NCBI GenBank assembly: GCA_002335605.1
Contig: BEDY01000002.1
Location: 2,418,001-2,482,000, forward strand
Direction: 5' to 3'
DNA from: Prillingera fragicola
Lineage: Eukaryota > Basidiomycota > Tremellomycetes > Trichosporonales > Trichosporonaceae
Length of the DNA stretch: 64,000 bases
Shown here: positions 57,309 through 64,000 of the stretch, one piece after another
How positions within the stretch are numbered: the stretch's first letter is position 1
Layout of the letters: each line of letters begins with the position of its first letter
Notes under the pieces: model-generated
Told to the model about the DNA's origin: nothing
What the model saw: the letters and a program-made list of their open reading frames with translations, nothing else
The model's database searches: none
Made by a program: the position numbers and the translations under genes

Positions 57309-58412
57309 CTAGTCGCCCAAGCTGTCCAGGTCATCCGCACAGGGTACAAAGAACGTACACCCAGTCACAGCCTTACTAAAGTCAAGCAGTCGATCATGCT
57401 TGCCCGCTGGCTCACCGACAAACATCCTCTCGAGCATCTTCTCCGTCACCCACAGCTTGCGGCTGTATCCGATGAAATAGGTGCCATACTCGTTTGAAGC
57501 AGGCGACCCAAATGGCATGTTATCGCGCAGAATATCGTGCTCGTTCCCCTCGCTGTCGGTAACGGTCGTGAGCTGCTTGTGGGGCTTTTGGGCCTCGGGC
57601 GGCTGATCCGGCGTCTCGACGTTGTCCAGCTTTGTCCGCCCAATGATGGCCTCTTGCTGCTCTGTCTTGAGCCCCTTCCACCCCTTCATGTCGTGCAGGT
57701 ACTTTTGGATAACGACATAGCTACCTCCAACCCCGTGCTCGCCGTCGCTGGCCGTCAGCAGCGCGGCCTCCGGCACGCTCGCGCCGACCGGATTCGCCGT
57801 CCCGTCCACGAACCCGAGCAGGTCGCGCGCGTCAAAGTATCGGAACCCCGATACATGGTCCTCGACCTTGACGGCGTCGCCGAGCAAGAGCATGAGCTGG
57901 TGCTCAAACTCAAAGATCAAGTCTTTGCGGTCGGCGCGGATGTGGAACAGCAGATCGCCGGGCGTGCGCAGGGCAGAGTGCTTGTCGCCCTTGAACTCTT
58001 TAAAGGGTCGCAACTCGCTTGGCCGTGGCAGGCTCGTGACGTCGTCCCAGACCTCAGACCCGATGCCGACCGTCACTGAAAAGCCGCCCGCGGGGGCGCG
58101 GATGACAATGTTTTTCGCCATGTCCGAGATCCCGCCGAGCGTGTCCTTGACCGTCGAGGCCGCGTTGGGGGCGGATGTTAGAGAGAGGACGAGGAAGGTT
58201 GCCTGTTGCGTCAACCCGCCGGTGATGGCTTGGACGGCCGACATGGTGCGTTTGTGAGTGGGCGTTTTGAGGGTTGGAGTCGGGCGATGGAGAGGGGTTC
58301 CCAGGGGAGCGGTTGAGAGGTAGCGAGGACGGAGAGAGAGGGCAGGTGTAAGGCGACGAGCGACGAGGGGTGTGATAGACTTTGCGATGTGTGTACGGGC
58401 CGTGGTGAGCAT
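57309..58412 (-). CDS. DyP-type heme peroxidase (YfeX-like), possible mitochondrial presequence
   Basis: DyP peroxidases use hydrogen peroxide and heme to oxidise phenols, dyes and porphyrins. This single-exon gene codes 367 residues. Residues 1-56 are Arg/Ser/Thr-rich with no acid residues, like a mitochondrial presequence; Met57 would give a 311-residue form, close to bacterial class B YfeX enzymes. The signature GFVDGTANP is at about 200-208, with the catalytic Asp near 203. GGSYVVIQKYLHDMKGW and the EHDILRDNMPFG block (a candidate proximal-His/Arg region) follow, then YGTYFIGYSRKLWVTEKMLERMF. This differs from the larger secreted DyPs common in basidiomycetes. Its place between a Dit1-type synthase and a Dit2-like P450 suggests oxidative phenol coupling, by inference only. 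Confidence 0.9.
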   Translation of the reverse strand: MLTTARTHIAKSITPLVARRLTPALSLRPRYLSTAPLGTPLHRPTPTLKTPTHKRTMSAVQAITGGLTQQATFLVLSLTSAPNAASTVKDTLGGISDMAKNIVIRAPAGGFSVTVGIGSEVWDDVTSLPRPSELRPFKEFKGDKHSALRTPGDLLFHIRADRKDLIFEFEHQLMLLLGDAVKVEDHVSGFRYFDARDLLGFVDGTANPVGASVPEAALLTASDGEHGVGGSYVVIQKYLHDMKGWKGLKTEQQEAIIGRTKLDNVETPDQPPEAQKPHKQLTTVTDSEGNEHDILRDNMPFGSPASNEYGTYFIGYSRKLWVTEKMLERMFVGEPAGKHDRLLDFSKAVTGCTFFVPCADDLDSLGD

Positions 58413-58765
58413 GAGTACGCTTGGGCGATGAAGAGTGTGGAAGAGTGTGGGTTCTCTTTATCAGTGTCTTAAAGGTTGTCGTATGCTCATGTCAGCCAGT
58501 TGTATGGTGTCGTTCATGACATCATCCTATTCAATAACAGTGGTTTTTAGCAGCAACACACCGGAAAGTCTATTCTCCGTCTCGGACAGCTGCCAATCAT
58601 GTCGAGCTCATTTGCTCTCTGCCAGTTTCATGTCTCATCTCCGCACTCTCGTAACCGTCTCACTACTGCAGCTCGGCCAATGCAGCATGCAAATCCATCA
58701 TCCCAATTTACAATTGTCCAGGTACGTGGGGTATACTAGCAAACATCTCCTCGGCTCGGCAGCGC
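58413..58765. other. Intergenic, DyP promoter
   Basis: A 353-bp gap between the tandem DIT1-type and DyP genes. No coding sequence or clear TATA element is seen. Confidence 0.4.
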
Positions 58766-60172
58766 CTAAGCCTCCTCTGGCTCGTCCGACGCAGGCTCCT
58801 CTGTGAGGACCGGAGCCGCGGCGCCACCCTTCTTGACAAGCTTGAAATAAGCGCCCTCGCCAATCTTGTCGACGTTGAAAAACTCGACAGTGTGCTCGTC
58901 GTCCTCAAAGTCTTTGAGCGCACTCTTCTTGCACACGTGGTAGCCGCCGTCGAGCATCTCGAGCACGACATTGTGCCACGGTGTAGGGATGTGGAACAGG
59001 TCGGCGGCAGCGACGGGACCCGAGCTGTTGCCGTGGCGGAAGCTGGGGTGCAGCAAGGTGACGGCAAACTTGGGGCCGGCATTGTTGTGCGGGTGGATGG
59101 ACAGACGGACGGCCTGCGGGAACGACACCTCGACGAGGTTCGAGTAGGCCTCGTTACGGAGGATCATGAGCTTGGCCGTCTCCCAGGCAATCTTCTTGCG
59201 CTTGCTCTGGCTCAGGTTGGCAAGCGTCGGGTGCGTCAGAGTGTCCTCCATCACAAACTTGGAGAATCCACGGGCGAGGCCCATGAGTGCGTCGTCAGAC
59301 TTGAGGCGCAGGGCGAGCTCCTCGGGGTCACCGCCGAAACGGAGCAGGAGCGCCTTGCGGGCCTGGTCTGCCTCGTGGGTCTGGAAAGTCTCGAGCGGCG
59401 CCGCAGTGTACTTGTCCCATGACCAGCCCCAGCCGCCGGCAGGGGTGGTGGGGACGGCCTTCTTGAGCAAGGCGTCGAGGCCAGTGAACGAAAAGACCTT
59501 GCGGGCCGGGTCGAGCGCAAACACCATGCGAAGGAGGGCAGCGTTGTACTCGTCGACAATGTTGTCGTCGGTGCCCACCAGGTCGGAGAAGACGTGTCCA
59601 TCGGAAACGACGAGCATCCGCGCGCCGGGCGAGTAGACGCGCTTGATGGCGTCGCTGTACTTGGACAAGGTGCGCATGGCGAGCTCCTCGCCCTTATCCG
59701 GGAGGTGGCCCGCGACCTTGTTCAGGTTGGACGACTTGCAGGGGAACGCCGGGAGGACAAAGTCGACCGGCTTGCCCTTGACCACAAACGGCCGGACTTT
59801 GGCCGCAAACGACTCGCGGCCGCCCTTGGTCCAAAAGTCTCCAGTGGGGCAGACGTGATACACGTGCTGCTCGTGCTGCTGGACAATCTTGTCGACAATC
59901 TCGTCAATAATGCCCGACTGAGGGCCCGCGGCGCCAAACTTGGTGTTGACAGACGCAGTCATCGGGCCCTTGGTGCGCTGGAACGAGTCGATGAGCGTGT
60001 CGACGTCAATTGTCGCCGAGCGCTGGGGAGCGCGGACCTCGTGGCCCAGCTTGCTGCGGAGGGGCACGGCGCTGTCGGGCTTGCTGCTTGGGAGCAGCTT
60101 GGAGTTATCCGGGACAGTCTCGAGAATGGTCACACGGGGCTTGCTGGGCCTAGGCTTGGTTGCGACAGTCAT
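58766..60172 (-). CDS. DIT1: Isocyanide synthase, Dit1/PvcA family
   Basis: Enzymes of this family turn an amino acid, typically Tyr or Trp, into an isocyanide using ribulose-5-phosphate (PvcA, IsnA, XanB); yeast Dit1 makes the formyl-tyrosine precursor of spore-wall dityrosine. This single-exon gene codes 468 residues. The core starts near residue 85 (GIIDEIVDKIVQQHEQ) and carries the hallmark FVLPAFPCKSSNLNKVAGHLP at about 138-158, then GEELAMRTLSKY, RMLVVSDGHVFSDL, and further on AYSNLVEVSFPQAVRLSIHP followed by GPKFAVTLLHP. It lacks the TauD-like dioxygenase domain found in some longer fungal members. A variable N-terminal 80 residues and an acidic tail are typical additions. A TATA-type element lies 157 bp upstream. 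Substrate cannot be read from sequence alone. Confidence 0.93.
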   Translation of the reverse strand: MTVATKPRPSKPRVTILETVPDNSKLLPSSKPDSAVPLRSKLGHEVRAPQRSATIDVDTLIDSFQRTKGPMTASVNTKFGAAGPQSGIIDEIVDKIVQQHEQHVYHVCPTGDFWTKGGRESFAAKVRPFVVKGKPVDFVLPAFPCKSSNLNKVAGHLPDKGEELAMRTLSKYSDAIKRVYSPGARMLVVSDGHVFSDLVGTDDNIVDEYNAALLRMVFALDPARKVFSFTGLDALLKKAVPTTPAGGWGWSWDKYTAAPLETFQTHEADQARKALLLRFGGDPEELALRLKSDDALMGLARGFSKFVMEDTLTHPTLANLSQSKRKKIAWETAKLMILRNEAYSNLVEVSFPQAVRLSIHPHNNAGPKFAVTLLHPSFRHGNSSGPVAAADLFHIPTPWHNVVLEMLDGGYHVCKKSALKDFEDDEHTVEFFNVDKIGEGAYFKLVKKGGAAAPVLTEEPASDEPEEA

Positions 60173-60328
60173 TGTGGTGGATGTGTTTTGGGAGGTGGTT
60201 GTTGGGTGAATGAATGGCTGAGAAAGTTGGATGCGTGGGTTCTAGCGTGCTTGTCGGCTGATGATGAGGAATTGAAAAGTGAGAGAGAGCAAGTGAGCGA
60301 TACTGGGTTGTGAAAGGCCGCTTGCTGG

Positions 60329-60347
60329 TGCGACATTATAAACCATC
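60329..60347 (-). promoter_or_regulatory. TATA-type promoter element of DIT1 gene
   Basis: On the plus strand this reads TGCGACATTATAAACCATC, 157 bp before the ATG at 60172. It matches the GT90 element at 38458-38476 in 17 of 19 bases. Confidence 0.5.
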
Positions 60348-61684
60348 CTGACTCTGTACTGGCACCTCGGCGACTTGATTGCAGCCACAATGCTGGGCTG
60401 GAGTGAGCAGTGACACCCCACGCGGGGCGGAGACTATTGAGCCTGGATCAATGCACGGCAACAGCGCCAAGCCTTTGCAGTACTATCCTGTGTGAACAGC
60501 ATGCTGCACAAATAAGTGTATGAGAGTGTGCGTTGTCAAGTGTCTAGGGTGGGAAGACGGCAGCGAAACCCAGGTCCCAGTCAGTTTACGGATCCATGAC
60601 ATGAGACGCACGGGGCGAGCTGCAGTGCAATCCCGCCGAGCAGTGTCGGACACTTTAACTCTGCCCCGTGGTCACTGTTCCTCCTGGCCGACAGCCTACA
60701 TGCACTGGAGCCGTAGGCTCGCTTATGTCTGGACTGGGGCTGGGTCTGGCTGACGGGTGAGACGGGGGCGATGTTGTGGGCAAAAAGGGAGGAGGAGACA
60801 ATGGGCACACAAGCTTCCTTGCTTTCCGGGTCCCCAGCCACTTGCTTCGGCTTTCCGCTGCACTGCACCCAGGTTCCCCCGCACTTTTGCAACGCTGCCC
60901 CTCCTAGGATCACTCAAGGATGAGGATGGACGGGGCTTGGGCAGTGCAATGCATGTACGCACGCCTGTCTGTCGGCCGTCGGACTCGGACATCGCCATCA
61001 ATGCGGCCTGCTCAGGAGGGCCGCGGCCAACTGATCGAGTGCGTTGAGGGCAACTAACTTGCCGAGTGCCAAGATTAACGGCGCAAAACACCGAGCCTGT
61101 GTTGAACAGCAGACAGGACATGTTTGGGATGCCTCTATCTTTCCTCGTACTCTCTGACATTGCTTGCAGCGCTTCAAGATTTCAGCAGCCGTTGACAGCG
61201 CCCACTGTGACGTTACCAGCGAGGACGCGCCACTGATCGGCAAGCACAGCGCTACAGGTGATCCAAAACGAGCGAGACCCATCGTGTGTGTGATTCGAGC
61301 AGCCAGTGTGCATGCATATCGGAAGGTCTACCTCCAGCTGGCGAGGAGGGAAACTAATTCTTACGCATGGGTGGGGACGAACGACAACTTCGTACCGTCC
61401 ATCGCAGACGACCAGCGTCTATGACCAACACTCAAGCTAACCGCCCTCGCCGTATCACAACCAAACCCATCTGGAACACGAAACTGTGTGACTTATCTGG
61501 AGACAGCTGATAGCATTCATACATCATTGAGACTATGTGCATGCATAGGCAACCCGGCGAGGAAGACACCCACCTGCACACGTCAACTGCCACAGCTGCG
61601 CCCCCCCTCCACTGGCCACTCACCTCAACAAGATCAACACACTCACCCCTCCCTCTTCCACATCCATCCATTCACTCTCCCATC
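60348..61684. other. Intergenic, divergent promoters
   Basis: Lies between the divergent DIT1-type and F-box-like genes. No coding sequence is supported. A C-rich CACTCACCCCTCCCTC-type tract precedes the F-box-like ATG. Confidence 0.4.
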
Positions 61685-62755
61685 ATGCCCAAGACTGCAC
61701 AGAAGCCTGCTCGCAGCAAGCCCTACACCAAACCCTCCCAGTCGATCCCGACCGACAGGGTGGTCATCGACGCTGCCGGTCTCCCCATCATCCTGGATGT
61801 CATTGTCCAGCACGCGCCGCTCTCTTCGCTTCTCGCCCTCCGCTCTGCCTCCAAGGGGTGCAAGGCTCGCATTGATTCCATCTTCAAGAATTCCGGTCTC
61901 CACCTCTCCGTGACACCTGGCAGCCCAGACAAGGGAGCTGTACTCACCGTCCGCCGTTTTGGCTGCAACGCCGACCAAGGTATCCCTGCGACCACCTTCC
62001 TCCTGAACCTCGTCCGAATCTTTGACTTTGACCCGGGTGTATCAACGTTCACCCGCTTCAGCATCATGGACAAGCTCTCGTTAACCGCCAAGCGCAACCG
62101 CCGCGCCGTGCGCCTTCCCAACTTTGCTGGCGGTGCACTCGATTATGCCTCTGCCCCCACCCTCGTAGTCAGCTTTGACGCCTTCCCTCTCCTCAACTTT
62201 GTACCGCGGCCTCCCCTCACGCTCGGGACCATCGAGGGCAACATGGCCAAACGCGTCACCAAGCTCGTGTGCAACATTTACTGCAGCGACGAGATCAACA
62301 ATCCAAGCATTCACTCGAGGATCATGAACCACCTCTTCCCGCCCGCCAAGAACATCAAGGACATGGTCTTCGTGTTCCACACCTCAACCACGCCAGTCAC
62401 GGCCATGTCGCCGTTTGCGGGCAACTATGACACCGTAGGCGGCCTCGAGTATCTCATGGAGCCTCTTCTCAGCTGCTGCGCGGTGGACCGCCTCAACTTT
62501 GTCGTGCGCAAGATCACCTTTGTCGACATTGGCCGCGTCAGTGCCGGGCTCCCCGGCGAGACGCTCCAGGACCGCCACAAACGTATCGGCGCCGGCATCC
62601 GGACCCTCGTCAACCGCATCACCGCCATGCCAATGGCCATGCTCGTGCGGAACGGTGTGCAGGTTGATAGCACTCCTGTGACGCGTCTAGTCACCAGCGA
62701 CGAGTATCGTGCCGAGATTGGCGACGAGCAGTTTATGATTGAGACTCAGCTTTAG
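61685..62755 (+). CDS. F-box-like family protein
   Basis: This single-exon gene codes 356 residues. After a basic lead (MPKTAQKPARSKPYTKPSQ), a motif resembling an F-box appears: LPIILDVIVQHAPLSSLLALRSASKGCKARID, i.e. a Pro start, then Leu-rich helices and the usual ALRSxSKxxK turn. The rest is a mixed alpha/beta region with recurring short Leu/Val strands (KRVTKLVCNIYC, KDMVFVFHTST, VDRLNFVVRKITFVD), as in fungal F-box proteins with degenerate Leu-rich repeats. From memory such genes form large expanded families in trichosporonalean yeasts. It would act as an SCF substrate adaptor if the F-box is functional. It lies between DIT1 and the right-edge factor; a role in the cluster is not shown. 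Confidence 0.7.
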   Translation: MPKTAQKPARSKPYTKPSQSIPTDRVVIDAAGLPIILDVIVQHAPLSSLLALRSASKGCKARIDSIFKNSGLHLSVTPGSPDKGAVLTVRRFGCNADQGIPATTFLLNLVRIFDFDPGVSTFTRFSIMDKLSLTAKRNRRAVRLPNFAGGALDYASAPTLVVSFDAFPLLNFVPRPPLTLGTIEGNMAKRVTKLVCNIYCSDEINNPSIHSRIMNHLFPPAKNIKDMVFVFHTSTTPVTAMSPFAGNYDTVGGLEYLMEPLLSCCAVDRLNFVVRKITFVDIGRVSAGLPGETLQDRHKRIGAGIRTLVNRITAMPMAMLVRNGVQVDSTPVTRLVTSDEYRAEIGDEQFMIETQL

Positions 62756-63418
62756 CCTCCTTCTCTCTCCGCTCGGTAGGCCGCACGTAAGCAGTAGCTC
62801 TGTGATCGTCTCGTCGTCCACCCATGCAACACCATTGAGCAGAGGGCATGTTCACCAGATTAACAGTTAGCGCGTCCATGTTCTGCAGTTCAGCAGTAGC
62901 TAGCGTCGTTTACCATCAACAGAGCATCCCTGCGGTCTCGGAGACGCACAGTGGCGTCTCCGCGAGACAAGCCGAATGCCCGTGGCCCGCAGTGTACCTC
63001 AACGGTCAGTCACAACTCTTGTCTTTGGCGTGATGCAAGACAAATGCAAGGCAAGACACGCACGTTTCCAGCACCAAACGTCCGTCCTGTTCATCCGCAG
63101 CAGCATGGACACTGTCCCTTGTTGCATGGTTGGTTTAAAAGATATTTAAGGCTATTCTAACGGTTACGAGCCTGTCGTAGGTGGTATGGTGATCGTTTCG
63201 GCGTCTCGGCATGTCTCTCTATGTCTATGGGGTTACAACTGCGGATGGGGTATAGACTCCTTTCCTTGATAGTCCATTGGGCACTGCCCACTGCCGTATC
63301 TATGGCGGACGATCGCGCCGCGGCCGATGCCGCCGGGCATCTCTCAATGACCTCCCCGTGGCAACATGTGGTGCCAGGCATGCACGTGGTGCCCGAACAA
63401 GAGATAAGCTCTCCATGC
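62756..63418. other. Intergenic, no gene seen
   Basis: Between the convergent stops of the F-box-like gene and the right-edge factor. A self-complementary GGAGACG...CGTCTCC hairpin lies at about 62939-62961 and could act as a terminator. Nothing else is supported. Confidence 0.35.
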
Positions 63419-64000
63419 TCAGGTCAAACCAGCCTGCACGTCGACGACGCGCCTAGCGACGTCCGCAAGGTTGCGCCTGAGCTTGTCGGCCAACAGCGAG
63501 TCGATGGTGTCATCGCCCGTGCTGCCGTTGCGGCCCCGACCACCCGCGCCTGAGGCAAGGTTGCGCTCGAGGTCAGCGAGCAAGGCCGAGGAGGCCTGCT
63601 CGAGGATTTCCACCTCGCTCTCGAGCGCAGCGAGCGCGAGCTTGCTCGCCGTCCGCGCGTGCGGCCGATAGCCGCCAATCTGCACTACGGTAACTGCGTC
63701 GGCATCGAGCGAGCCGTCCTGCTCAAACATGGCTGGGTGGGTGGCGGTGCGCAGGATCTGGACAGTGACGTTGCCGAGGGAGAAGACTGCGGCCGCCGAG
63801 CTCGGGTCGGCCTGGCAGCGCGCGCACGTCTGGGCCGCGAGGTAGGCTGCCGAGCTCGTTGCTGCTGCGTCGAGCGCGACTTCGAGCGGGGAGGAGGTGC
63901 CCGGTGCTGGGGTCGAGAGGAGGCGGAGCCTTGTGCGGAGGCGTGCGAGGATTGGCTCCGGGTGGCACAGGCATTGGGTCGAGACTGGCGATGGGGTTGG
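63419..64000 (-). CDS. Transcription factor-like protein, C-terminal part (runs off right edge)
   Basis: About 193 residues are visible and the frame is open to the window edge. They match the C-terminal domain of the Zn2Cys6 factor at 49.1-50.6 kb block by block: QCLCHPEPILARLRTRLRLL against CFCHADASLSHLRGQLRTL; TCARCQADPSSAAAVFSL against ACPTCVADPSTSTAAFSL; IGGYRPHARTASKLALAALE against IGGFRPNGRTATKLIVTALD; and LADKLRRNLADVARRVVDV against LTDKLRQSLADVTTRVKGM. The DNA-binding part, if present, is beyond the edge. Same strand as its paralogue; the two bracket the DIT1-DyP-P450 set. Confidence 0.8.
   Translation of the reverse strand, partial: PTPSPVSTQCLCHPEPILARLRTRLRLLSTPAPGTSSPLEVALDAAATSSAAYLAAQTCARCQADPSSAAAVFSLGNVTVQILRTATHPAMFEQDGSLDADAVTVVQIGGYRPHARTASKLALAALESEVEILEQASSALLADLERNLASGAGGRGRNGSTGDDTIDSLLADKLRRNLADVARRVVDVQAGLT

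Overview
This is eukaryotic, fungal DNA. Nearly every recognisable gene is split by short introns (mostly 31-51 nt, GTGAGT/GTAAGT donors, CTGAC/CTAAC branch sites, YAG acceptors). The base composition is GC-rich and the gene content points to a tremellomycete basidiomycete: a CAP10/GT90 capsule-type glycosyltransferase, a BIM1-like copper protein, a Dit2-like P450 and an F-box-like family protein. I infer a Trichosporonales-type yeast (Trichosporon/Cutaneotrichosporon/Apiotrichum/Vanrija group). That is inference from gene content and architecture, not from a search. The protein-coding models were built by joining exons by eye; all complete models except the 27-kb gene keep frame from ATG to stop.

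Layout. 0-14 kb is housekeeping and dense: an unknown protein running off the left edge, L-rhamnose mutarotase, a Gvp36-type BAR protein, a PQ-loop vacuolar transporter with an 8-nt microexon, a large BTB/POZ protein, translation elongation factor 1-beta with a U18/snR18 C/D snoRNA in its first intron, and a PCI-domain (Thp1/PCID2/Csn12-like) protein. 14-31 kb is looser. It holds two copies of an odd two-gene pairing (a lineage-type 'YDW' protein beside a gag-like CCHC protein), a GPI-anchored BIM1-like protein, a secreted ricin-B-fold protein and a ferric-reductase gene with an in-frame TGA. 33-46 kb holds a single-pass membrane protein, a small secreted protein, the GT90 enzyme, NSE1 and CCT8 on a shared divergent promoter, and an amino-acid permease.

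49-64 kb is the most interesting part. A Dit1/PvcA-type isocyanide synthase, a DyP-type peroxidase and a Dit2-like cytochrome P450 lie head-to-tail on the minus strand. On either side are two paralogous genes sharing a C-terminal regulatory-type domain; the complete one is a Zn2Cys6 transcription factor and the other is cut by the right edge. An F-box-like gene sits between DIT1 and the second factor. This looks like a compact isocyanide/dityrosine-type biosynthetic cluster with an unusual peroxidase member.

Large gaps (2-4.6 kb at 24.7-27.2, 30.5-33.0, 38.2-40.2, 46.1-49.1 and 50.6-55.2 kb) hold no gene I can support. I found no tRNA, rRNA, CRISPR or intact transposon.
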